This document shows, one piece after another, positions 1 to 11,700 of a stretch of DNA of 64,000 bases. A model generated the notes under the pieces. The model was not told the origin of the DNA. It searched no databases and saw nothing but the letters and a program-made list of their open reading frames with translations. The translations under genes and the position numbers were made by a program. Position 1 is the first letter of the stretch. The number at the start of each line of letters is the position of its first letter. The DNA comes from Plutella xylostella (Eukaryota > Arthropoda > Insecta > Lepidoptera > Plutellidae), in NCBI RefSeq assembly GCF_932276165.1, contig NC_063999.1:9178501-9242500 (forward strand). Reading direction: 5' to 3'.

Positions 1-427
1 GTGATACTATTAAAAGGTAAAACCAATCAAGTTTAAAGGCTACGAAATCAGTGCGAGACATGAGTTGTTATTTTTATTATTATAATTAAGTGAACTGTTA
101 GTTTAAAATAAAGTTTTTAACCGTATTTCTTTAAACTGATATTTATTATTTAGGTAACTACTGGCTCCCCTGGCAAAATGTATAGCTTGACCATAGTTAG
201 ACATTGCTAACATGAAATTTTGTGCCTTCAGAATCAACATACGACCTATTATATAATAGGCCTGTATCCTAAAATAAAATTTTGGTTCGCTTTTTAATAG
301 TTAAAAACATTTAATTTTTTTTTATTATAAGTTAGTGAAAAATAACAAAGTTAGAATAAGTTTCAATATTGACCTTCAAACAGAATAGGGTGTCACTAGC
401 CCCCACCACTAAACATTAGTGCGTGTA

Positions 428-1906
428 CAGTTCTCCCATCTTAATAATGCGCATGCAAATCTTCGCAAACTGTCGTATTCCCGGAAACACCCGAATCAGT
501 GCCTTAAACAAAGCACTTGCATTTTGATCCTTGTTCGAAAGAAATAGTAGTCAATATCATGTGACACATAATCGAAAACAATTTGGGCGGTCGGTGGCTG
601 TCACCGATCAGTCAAGGGTCTCAAGGTCAAGATCAATATTACTTTTGTGGAATTATAAAGAGCTGCAATTACACATCGTTCTTGTTATTTTTTTCAAATG
701 TGAATTTAATTTCAACTTTAATTATTTTTGACGATGCCATATTATGAGGCACATTTAAGAATAAAATGTGCGTCACATTGATAGACTTCACTTTGCCAAT
801 AAAGCTACACCCAAAAGACCAAGTTTGTAATTGTAATATTATTGTGAATGATCAGCGCTGTAAATACTTTAGAACTGAGATTTTAATGTAAACATTTTTA
901 TTAATGTGAAATAATCAGTGCTGTAAATACTTCTGAACTGAGATTTCAATTTTTTAGGGTTCCGTAGCCAAAATGGCAAAAACGGAACCCTTATAGTTTC
1001 GTCATGTCCGTCTGTCCGTCTGTCCGTCTGTCCGTCTGTCACAGCCGATTTACTCGGAAACTATAAGTACTACAGTGATGAAATTTGATGGGAATATGTG
1101 TTGTATGAACCGCTACAAAAATATGACACTAAATAGTAAAAAAAAGAATTGGGGGTGGGGCCCCCCATACATGTAACTGAGGGATGAAATTTTTTTTTTC
1201 GATGTACATACCCGTGTGGGGTATCAATGGAAAGGTCTTTTAAAATGATATAAAGTTTTCTAAAAAACATTTTTCTTAAAGTGAACGGTTTTTGAGATAT
1301 CAGCTCTCAAAGTCGTAAAAAGTATGTCCCCCCCCCCTCTATTTTTATAACTACGGGGTATAAAATTCTAAAAAAAATAGAGGTGATGCATGCTAATTAA
1401 CTCTTTCAACGATTTTTGGTTTGATCAAAGTATCTCTTATAGTTTTTGAGATAGGTTGATTTAACTGTAATTTTGGTTAAGTTATTGTTATATTTGCTGC
1501 TACGGAACCCTTTGTGCGCGAGCCCGACTCGCACTTAGCCGGTTTTTTTATATAAACCTGTGTTTGAAATCCATTTCTCCTTATAATATAAACCTTGTGT
1601 TATTCAAACCTTCTTTCATCCATCTTTACATCAGCTTCAGTAAGACACTTGAAAAGTACCTACTGTAACATTTTCGAAGTAAATTTTAATATTATGGAAT
1701 ATTATGAATTCGATCAATCGAATCAAATTTCGTTACTGATAAATCAATTATCTCTTTTAGCACCAATTACATAATTCTACTAAAATTTCGTGAAGAAAAT
1801 GCACTTAACCACTCTAAATACATAATAGTTTTCTAACGCTCGGGAATACGACCGTTGCCGAACAATGACGAAGATTTCTATGTGCATTATCAATTTTGGG
1901 GAACTG
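428..1906. mobile_element. TA-target DNA element P, copy 1
   Basis: Ends are CAGTTCTCCCATCTTAATA and, inverted, CAGTTCCCCAAAATTGATA, each next to a TA (426-427, 1907-1908). Subterminal ATAATGCGCAT and GTCGTATTCCCgG blocks are shared by both ends. No coding capacity. Copy 2 is at 43644-46801 and a short deleted copy at about 20155-20346. It carries the CCGG repeat at 956-1542, absent from copy 2, which proves the insertion. Confidence 0.7.
956..1542. repeat. Lepidopteran CCGG/GTGCGAGTCGG repeat inside element P
   Basis: Runs from AGGGTTCCGTAGCC to CGCACTTAGCCGG and includes a (GTCC/GTCT)n tract at 1007-1038. Widespread in moth genomes from memory; class uncertain (Helitron-like MINE elements are one idea). 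A second, inverted copy is at 60123-62532. It sits in a poly-T site of element P. Confidence 0.65.
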
Positions 1907-2212
1907 TACTTTGTTAGTGTAAAACGGTTTAATTAAGAAAGGAAAAATACGTGTCTACTATTTTTAATTCTCTAAAATAGGGACTAAATAGATTTTTGAT
2001 TTTCATACCTTGGAAACTATAATTATAGCATATGCCCTATGACGTTTGATTGGCAGATCCTTACAATAAAGTTGGTTTTCCCTTGAAAGCGAACATAGGT
2101 ATGGCAAATAAAATGTACGGATTTGACAGCTGTCATAGGGCTCATGCTATATTGTACAAAGTATAGCGTATAGTATATAGAGCGTTTCATCGAATAACAT
2201 GACTTAGGGCTC

Positions 2213-2342
2213 ATTTTTCAATGGTCAGATAAACGTTATCTGAGGAATAAATTTGTTGCTGTCACTGTCAAATACAAACATTCAGATGCGACAACATCAC
2301 AATTATTCCTCAGATAGCCCTTATCTGACCATTGAAAAATCT
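2213..2342. mobile_element. MITE hairpin
   Basis: Inverted ends TTTTTCAATGGTCAGATAA with internal TTATCTGAGGAATAA arms. Non-coding. Confidence 0.6.
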
Positions 2343-2368
2343 GCCCTTAAACAAAAAAATCCACCCTA

Positions 2369-2511
2369 AGCCCCTGTTTCACAATGTCTAGTTAGTGGCT
2401 ACCTGTAAGATAAAATACATGCTGTCACTCTCTGTTATTATTTTTGTGACAGTGACAGCATGTATTTTATCTTACAGGTAGCCACTAACTAGACATTGTG
2501 GAACAGGGCCT
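2369..2511. mobile_element. MITE, near-perfect hairpin
   Basis: Arms of about 60 bp starting CCCCTGTTTCACAATGTCTA and returning inverted at 2510. Non-coding. It is only about 105 bp below kinase exon 6. Confidence 0.65.
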
Positions 2512-2614
2512 TAGTCCAATGTAATAAGGGTTTTGAAAGATCAATTATCCGGTGAAACGGTCTATACAAAGTAAAGCGTATAGCGTATAATGTGTGTGTG
2601 TGTGTGCAACTGAC

Positions 2615-2769
2615 CGTCCGAGACGTGCGCGAGAGCGGCGCGGTGCGCGCGCCCGAACCCCTGCGCGATGGCGGCGCGCAGGCGCGGGCGCGACCCCCCG
2701 TCCCGGCCCCCGCCGCCGCCGCCGCTGAACGGCAGCCGGCCCGTCACCATGCCGTACACTATCACGCCA
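2615..2769 (-). CDS. Kinase exon 6 (subdomains IX-X, Gly-rich insert)
   Basis: 155 nt. Encodes GVIVYGMVTGRLPF, a stretch of six glycines, then LRAAIAQGFGRAHRAALAHV. The donor GTCAGT is followed at once by a (TG)n tract at 2591-2606. It ends in phase 1, so an exon must follow. Confidence 0.8.
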
Positions 2770-5700
2770 CTGCCGGACCAAACGTAAGGAATAAGCAATG
2801 AATTGGCTTAAATACAAAAATAATAACATAACACATGTTGAGTAGGTAATAAGGTTCCGACGAAACAGACAGACACTTGACTTTTTTGGAATCAAAATAG
2901 GGTAAATCTATTTTATACTGCATTTTGGTTTTTTGGTTTTAATGTCACAGCACACGTATCAACGGATCGGGATCGTGTCGTGACCGGATCAACTTGAGCC
3001 GTTCAGTATTCTTTGTATCAAACTCGTCCCTACTGCAACTTTCACTAACGGACCGCCTCGGGACAAGTTCGGGAGAAAGGCGATATGGAGACGATCCGTT
3101 CACGTTTATGTGTGCTGTGTCCGCGCCTCGTCGAATGCGCAATCGTTCGCCGACGGCCAGTTCGCCATTGGACGGTGGGTCGACAGGACGTCTCATATTT
3201 TTCCGTTTCCCCGACAGGATCTTTCACCTATGGACGTTTTTCCGACAGATTTAAAACTGAGGTGAAAGATCCTGTCGGGGAAATGGAAAGATATGATACG
3301 TCCGGTCGACCCACCGTCCAATGGCGAACTGGTTACTGCTGGGCGTCGGTGGGCGAACGGTTGCGGATTCCGGCCGTCTCTCGCGCAGTGCCCGGGCGGC
3401 GCGTACGCACATGCTCCACAGGTCCACCTCGGGCCCGTAGCGGCGGCCATCTTGGAACAGCTCCGGCGCGGCGTATTCCAGCGAGCCGCAGTGGGTCGCC
3501 AGCCCGCCGCCGCTCCACACCGCCGACAGACCGAAGTCTGGAACATCATTTATAAATAAATAAATATGTGGGAACATCTCACACACGGCCATTCGACCCC
3601 AAGCTGGGCAGAGCCTGTGTTATGGGTATCGGACATGTACACAAATACATAGATCGATACATATTAAATATAAATATCAACACCCAAGACCAAGAATTTA
3701 TTGCATACACATAGAAACATACAAAATAGGTAAAGAACAATACAGTTGACAGTCTATGTATAATGGTAGCTATTCTGAGGGCGGATATTATAATTTTCTC
3801 GATGTCAAACTATAGGTACTTACTTACATTTGGATTGCAAAAAAAGAAATTTACGGGTATCGCTCATGTAGTCGAATTTTAATTAAAGAAATGAAGGTTT
3901 TTACAGCTCTAAAATTTGAATTTCTGCCTTCAGAATCGACATCAATACATACTTATTACAGGATGCGTGGGATACTAACCGGTAAGGTAAATTTTGGAAA
4001 TTCGCTAAAAAAATAAGTATTCATTAGCTTTTCCGAGTCACATGACCAACAAAGTTTCTATGCAGAAGCCATACTTTTCTCGAATTTCCTTAATTCTATG
4101 TACCTAATTAATTCCTTCACTACTACGATAACAATAATGACTCACCTACAATCTTGATGTACTGTTTAGATGTGTCCAGCATTATGTTCTCCATTTTTAA
4201 ATCCCTAAAAAGTAAAATAATGATGTTATTAACTTATTAAAGATAGGTACAACTACCTAACTACTACAACCAATAATTAAACGAAAGATTCGCAACGTAA
4301 TTTCTGTCAAGTGTGCCGAATGCCTCGCTCTGTCGGCCTTGACTTCTTCAGTGAGCGTCCAAATAGGCTCGTATACATATAGAAAACATAGGGGGCTGTC
4401 CAATATAATCATCACGTGAGGATCAAAGAGGGGGAGTCGGTAAGGAAAACATCACGAAACATTATTTTCAGAATTCCTAACCTCACATGCACTCTTAAAA
4501 AATGCGGAAAACTACCTCACGTGATTAATGGACGGCCCCTAAGTCGCGCCTCTATTAGGCCGCCGCCGGCTCGACTCTAGCAGGGCATAAAGGCTGTACT
4601 GACCGGTGCACGACTCCTTGCGCGTGCATGTGTCGCACGGCGGACACGAGCTGCGCCGCCAGCGCGCGCGCGCGGGGCTCCCGCAGCCCGCGGCCCGGCG
4701 CGCGCAGCACCAGCGCGCTCAGCTCGCCGCCGCCCGCCGCCTCCATCACCACGAACAGCCGCGGCCCCCGCTGCCGCCACATGCCGTCGTCACCACCAGT
4801 CGGAGCCACGGAGCGACAGAGCGGAGCGGAAGAGAATGGCCAAATCTGAGCCGCTTTGCAGCCACTAACCAAACCTATTTTTATTCACTGATACAGGTGT
4901 ACTATATGAGGGAATTAAAAAAAAAAAAAACTCTAAACCTGTTTTAAAAACGATACTTAGCTCGAGGAAAACATAGTACAGTACAAAGACTTGATCTTTC
5001 AGCACTATATCTTCGTTCTCCCATGGCTCATAATAGTAAAGTTTACATCAGGATATACTGTAGTCATGGCGTCATGGGCTACACATCATGCAGTATTTAT
5101 GTTTCATCAATGGCTGCTCTGGCGGGTCATGGCGAAATAGAGATTTGGCTATTCTCCTTTACCAATGAGATTGCATAAAAACTCCGCTCATTGGACTGTG
5201 CGATTTGCCTCGCACACCGCTCCGCTAACTCGCTCCTCACTGGTGGACAGGCATGCTAAATCAAATCAAAATCATTTATTGTTAAGAATTTGGTCACAAT
5301 AAGCTGAGCCTACACTTTGTTAAATGTAGCAGCATGAGGCATGAGCCCTATGACAGCTGACAAATCCAAACCTTTTACAGTGCGACAAACTTATCTGTTC
5401 CGGTGAGAGCCAACTAGATTGATCCATATCTCATTACTTTACTTATGAATTGTATGTTGTAAAGGATTAGATGTGTTTTATTAACACCGCAAGCGTGAAT
5501 TAACAATACGAGCAAACTTAAAATCATATGGAATTAAGAAATAAGTATTAGACATTTATGTGAGCTGTCACCGGAACAGATAAGTTTGTGGCACTGTAAG
5601 TATTTTATTTTTTTATTTTTATTTTATTTTATTTAGAAAACCAACAGCGTTTTACATTGTTTACTTAACATAACATATTACTTATGATAAGGCTAATTAT

Positions 5701-8700
5701 AGGTTTCCCTGGAATACATTAAGATGTAAAGGTGCACATTTTACTTAAAAAGTACTTAAAATCTACTGATCAAAGAGCAATAATAAAAAGCAAGCAATAA
5801 CTTATTTTGTAGGTAGGAAATTATAAATATATATAAAAAATAGATATGGATGTAAATATATAATAGAAACTTAACTAAAAATAACGAATATACATATATA
5901 AATACTATATACATAAATACTATATACACACATATATATACATATACTAAGAATATATACAAAATTATATCATATCAATAAAAGCATAACATATTAAAAA
6001 TACATACATTATCAAGAGACTGATTGATAAAATAAACTGTAAAAGCATGAAGTCAGCGGAAAAACCATGAAAAATAATATCTAAGGTGAACTATACATTT
6101 GCACATACAATAATATATAAGTGACTACTTTTAAAAACAAATTAAAAGACAATAACGCCATGACTGCAGCAACAAACCAAATACTGTAACTTTAGTAACA
6201 TAACAAAACGCTAAGACATGCTCGTGAGATTGGTGATGTGATGTTTGAATACTGCTTTGTTATGTATAAATAGGTCAATATCTTTATATTTCTTATTGTA
6301 AGTGCGTGCAATGCGGACCAGCGTGGCATTGGCGGCATAGTTAGTAGAGCGGTAGGACGCATGCAGCAGGGGCGTGACGCGAGTGCGGCGACGCGGCGCG
6401 CACAGCGACACCCGCGCCAGCAGCCCGGGGCAGTCCACGCGGCCGCGCAGGATGTCATACAGGAGACACATGTCGAGCACGGTGCGTCTGTCCTCTAAGT
6501 TCATCAAGCCATATTCACGACAACCACTCTCATAAGAGCCCGGAGAGTTCCGGAAACGATAATTCAGATGGTTGACAAATTTCTTTTGAACACGTTCAAT
6601 CTGATCTTTGTAACATTGGTAGTCAGGTGACCATACAGGGCTCGCATATTCTAAAATGCTGCGCACGTAAGAGCAATACACCGTTTTAAGGGATGAAATA
6701 TTTTTGAAATGGGCACAAGCACGTAATGTGAACCCTAAAGAGCGGTATGCTTTTTGAGTAATATAAGTAACGTGGTCTGACATAGACATCTTAGCATCTA
6801 AATGAACCCCCAAGTCACGAATAAGACTGCATCTCTGCACATCTGTCCCGTTAAAATTATATGTAAAAGTTAAGGATTTTATTTTACGGGTAAATGATAT
6901 ACATGTTACTGTAAAAGCCCGAACAACGGTAAATCCTAGGATTTACCAGTAAATCTTAGGATTTACCAACATGAGTTGGTAAATGTAAGGATTTGTGAAA
7001 ATGGGTCATTTTTTTCGGGCTTTTATCATTAGAATTTGGTAAATGCTAGGTTTTACCACTGACACCTAGTAAAAGTTGGTTTTGGGAATAAAACAAAGAT
7101 TAATTATTACCTATTCATTTATTTCAATCAAAAATTTAAATTATTTTCTTTCAGAATTTATATTATTTTTTATGAACAGTCATTTTAAAACCTTTAAGGG
7201 CCCGTACAGGGTGACGTGCCGCGCCAATTTTGGGTTTTCAATGCTCTTCACACAGCACACGCAGTGACACGCACACATGTAAGTTTGCACAGTGGGTCGA
7301 TAAACTTTTACTCGCCAACTTTATTGACAATTATGTTCAAGTACATTTTGGGTGATTTCAGGGTAAGTAAGTATAATTCTTACTTACACTGGTAGGCACC
7401 AGGAAAGAGTAGAAATTAATAGGGGTGCCACTTTACTCTATACTCGGAACCCGATTAGCTTTCTCAAACAAATGTGGTATTTACTTGTAGAAAGGTAACT
7501 AAAAGTATTAAAGTGTAGATAATAAGTTTCGGGCATCCTCCAGCCAACTGAACCCCGACGACAAAGCAAAGTAAATACATAGTGTCGCAAAAGGGCTATA
7601 CTAAGCCAAAAGGGGATGACTCAAGGGGTCATTCTGAACAACTTTTGTTCTACGAGATTTGCAAATTCGCGAAAAAAAATATTCGTTTTCCATGGTAAAA
7701 AGTCACATGTCCAACAAAGTTTCTATGAAAAAGGTTTTTTTTGGTTAATTTCCAAAACTCGTAGAGCAAAAGTTCAGAATGACCCCCTGTCTTACTCCTT
7801 TTTACCCGACTGCCGAAGGAGGAGGTTTTTTAATTGTATGTATGTATATATGTATGTTGTCTGTTTCTTTGTTCCCTCCTGTAGCCTAAACGGCTTGATA
7901 GATTTTGATGTATGAGGTATTGTTAGAAGCGTATTGATGGCGCGATGGCTATAGGCTATGTGACGTTCCATTAAAATGTACATAGCGCCCTCTTGAGGAC
8001 ATAACGTGATGATCGAAAAAATAATAATTCAACCTTGCCGTGTAAGGTATCAAATGAAAGGACTTGATTTTCACATTACAAAAATATGCATATTGAAGGT
8101 ATTTAAATAACAACACCAAAATTATTGAAATAAAAAATGATCATGAACTACCTACCGACGTAAAATTTCATAAAATAAAAACAACTAAAAAGTTACAAAT
8201 AAAAAAATACAATTATAAAAAACTAAAAACCTGACTGTACGCTAAAAACATGAAAACGAGTCCCAATGTTAATGGAAAGTATCGCAGGCGGGGACCAACT
8301 TGACCGCCACTCAAGGCCGTTTTCTAAGTAACATTCAGCTAAATGGTGAACCCTCTGCTGGTATAATTTGTTTATATACCGCTTTTTCAATACCTGTAAG
8401 TACATTTTTTGGCAGCATAATATTTTAACTTAATTTTAGGGTTTCGAACGTCAAAAGAAAAAAAGCAACCGTTATAGGATCTCTTTGTTGTCCGTCTGTC
8501 TGACTGACTGTCACCGCCCTTTTTCTCAGAAACGGGTAAAGATATCAAGCTTATATTTCGCATAGATGGGGAGTACCCCAAAAAAAATATTATGGTACTC
8601 CCTGTCCCACACAAGTAAATTGGGGCTTATATTTTTTCCAGTTATTTTGATGTGTATCCTTTTTTTTTCTTTGTTGTTTTGTATAAGTATGTGTTTCTTT

Positions 8701-11700
8701 TCTTTAAATCTGTATTTTTTTGTTGTTGCTGTCTATGTGTCGAAAAAATGTATCTTTATCTTCAAATCACGCCATCTATCGTTTGTTTTTTTTGTGGCTA
8801 CTGTCTATAGAAGAAATTCCGTCATTGACAATTTTACGTTACGAATTTATTTTTATTTATTTTATTTTTATTTTTACATTTTCGTGGAGAATCAACAGCA
8901 TTTTGTTAATAAATAATTATTACTTATGAACACATAACAACTTGATGCCATTAACAGAATGAACTTAGTAAACCCAGTAAACCTAACACATCCAGAGGAA
9001 AAACAAAATCTCTTTCTCTCTCTCTGAAAAACATACTTAATAGCCCAAACTCGATGCTTTTAGCTATTAACATCTTTGAAATAAAATTGAGCCACCACCG
9101 TGTTACTGCCCTCATCAGATCCTCACGAGACCATACCTCAACCAGCACCAAGAGACTGTATTTTTGATCCCTAACCTAATGTTCGTGCGTATTGTCATCA
9201 CTTAGATCCATTCGCTATATTCCTGCTCCTCATCAGACCTTTACGAGACTGTAATATCACGAGAATATTGCACACTATCTAATTTAATTTAATGTATTGA
9301 ATATACTGGAAGAATTATGCTTCCTCAATTTCAAATCAAATTATGTTGGTGTCATAAAAGTTGAAAAAGTGCAATGACAACCAATGTGCAGTGATTTTGT
9401 ATCTGTACACGATAAGATCGCGAGCTGTCAGTGCTGCCTAAACCGACGTGACCCTTCTTTGGAGGCCAGCGGCCAACTGAGTCAAACGTCACTTGTGTTT
9501 ATGATTTTATAACACAGAAAGCCGCCATAGATATTTGTATGAAGATTTGAGGGAAAAAAATTGCTCAAGTTTGGGATTAATTTACACAAAATAAGTGTGT
9601 GTTTATTAAAAAACAAGGTATTTAGCGCCTAGTCCAAGCCTTTAACTTTATAATATGATAAAAATCATATGAAAATTCTTTATAATTACGACACAGTTGT
9701 TACAATACGGGAGTGTGATTGACTGGTTTTTCTTGATATTCTGAAATTAATTTACAGTTATCCATAATCATTTACTTAAATTCGAATGATTCAGCACCTA
9801 GCTAGACTCTTCAACTACCTATGTGATTTTTTTCAAGGCTGTAGAGCATCATTTACTACATAATTCTATGACAATGCCAACCCTCGATTCCCTATTGCAG
9901 ACCCTTAAATCAAGATAATTATTTTAACAATGTGTAATAATCATATATTTTTTCATTTTGTAATTATTATCCACCTCTAAATTATTTCCTAAATAGTTAA
10001 AATTAAAACTATTAAAATGTCTTCTCAAAAACATAACAGAATCGATATTATATATTTTTTTTGTTAATTATTGGCATTTATTAGTAAGCAAGCTTGTGCT
10101 GAGCGAGTTGTCGGGTAAGTGGGCAACCCGACTGTCAGATGTTTTCAAGCCGCCCGAAGGCCTCTAGGCTTAACGACTGCTGCCGAAGCAGCAACCGGGA
10201 CCCACGGCTTAACGTGCCGTCTGAAGCACGAAAGCATCCAGAAAAGAGCCACTTGAAATCGGTCACCCATCCAATGGCTGACCATGCTGGTTGTTGCTAA
10301 ACCTCAGTGATCAGTTGAACTGAAGCCCGCTCGACTACGGACGCTTTGTTCGACTACGGAGGTTATAAGTTATAACCTGGCTTTTTCAACATTTACCGTG
10401 CCTTAATGTAAATCCTAAGATTTACCAAGTGAATAGTGGTAAAAGTGCGAATCGCAAAATCTTTCGGGCTTTTACCATTAAGAGTTGGTAAATCTTAGGT
10501 TTTACGCGTAAATCTTAGGATTTACCGTTGTTCGGGCTTTTACAGTAACATACACATACATTTGCTAGCATTGACTGTAATATTGTTAGATGAATAATAA
10601 GTGCAGAGGTTGTTCAAATCGTTTTGAATATTAACACAATCCGTGTGATTCCTAACTTTACAGAATATTTTCTTGTCATCTGCGTACAACAAGTGTTCAG
10701 AGAAGTTAAAGCAATTACCTATGTCAAACAAGTACGCGTTGTAAAGTAGGGGACCCAGATGCGAGCCCTGAGGAACACCTGTAGGTATCCCAACAAAGTC
10801 TGATCTAAACCCACCAACCACTACCGCTTGCGAGCGATTTTCAAGATATGACGCAACCCAACGCAACAGATCACCATGGATGCCTAAAAGTTGAAGTTTG
10901 TGGATGAGGATGACGTGGTCCACACGATCGAAAGCCTTTTCGATTTGTCATTTGTTCAATGGAAAAGTAGGCATAAAGGATCTGTCATTCAAACGTCATA
11001 GGACTCATGCTATATTTTACAAAGTATAGACGTAGTTGTGGTGAGACAGATATTTTACTATAGTAGAGATATTTTTTCAGAGATTTCCAAAAGTCGTAGA
11101 ACAAAAGTTGTTCAGAATAACGAATCGTGTCCACCACGCTGGCCTAGTGCGGGTAGGTGCACCGCAACACTTGTGTGTTAATATGTAGGTATATAATAAT
11201 GTGTAATGTATCAATGTATCTGTGTAGATGCATCAGCCGGGGGCCACGGGGGGGGGGGGGGGGGGCGCGGGCGTCACCGTCAGGGTCTCGTAGAGCGCGG
11301 CGATGCAGGGGTGCCGCAGGCGCGCCATGACCCGCGGCTCCCGGTGCAGGTGTCTCCGCGCGTACTCCTCCTCGATGCAGCTCACGTCGATGATCTTGAT
11401 CGCCACCTACACGCACACCAGCGTTTATTACGAGTTTCATAGTTTGTAGAAAACTAAAAAATGTTTACGTTTTCTAGTATACAAAGTGGCGCCTCTAGTG
11501 GAAACAGTCATGAAACTTTTGACAGATAATGTATGCAGATGACAGAAAAAAACTAAATTTTAAACTTTTTGCAAAACCTGTACAGTGCCACAAACTTATC
11601 TGTTCCGGTGACAGCTCACGTAAATGTGTAATATTTTTTCATTCTATAAGATTTTAAGTTAGCCAGTAGTGGTAATTCACTCTTGTGGTTTCAATAAACC

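Larger units (their letters stand above)
6904..10550. mobile_element. 3.6-kb inverted-repeat DNA element with palindromic subterminal motifs
   Basis: Ends TGTTACTGTAAAAGCCCGAA are perfect inverted repeats, followed by several GGTAAATCYTAGGATTTACC palindromes and CGGGCTTTTA blocks within ~180 bp at each end. The apparent 4-bp target duplicate is TACA (6900-6903, 10551-10554). No transposase is visible. The interior holds a 2.4-kb dispersed repeat (7443-9909) and a 5S-SINE (10086-10344). Superfamily unknown. Confidence 0.7.
5605..10945 (-). mobile_element. 5'-truncated Jockey/CR1-like LINE, split by an insertion
   Basis: The minus strand encodes reverse transcriptase. 10923-10551 holds ENRSQAVVVGG, TGVPQGSHLGPLLYNAYL and YADDKKIF. 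6899-6211 continues with SFTRKI and the C-terminus SPVWSPDYQCYKDQIERVQK. Removing 6904-10550 plus one 4-bp duplicate (TGTA on the minus strand) restores the frame exactly. The 5' end is cut at about 10945, just before EKAFDRVDHV. The tail is AT-rich at 5605-5640. It looks inactive because of truncation and the insertion. Confidence 0.75.

Noticed and set aside
3085..3592. Several overlapping ORFs of 80-156 aa around kinase exon 5
   Set aside because: Shadows of the kinase exon and of a nearby imperfect inverted repeat (about 2960-3330) with GTCGACCCACCGTCCAATGG words.
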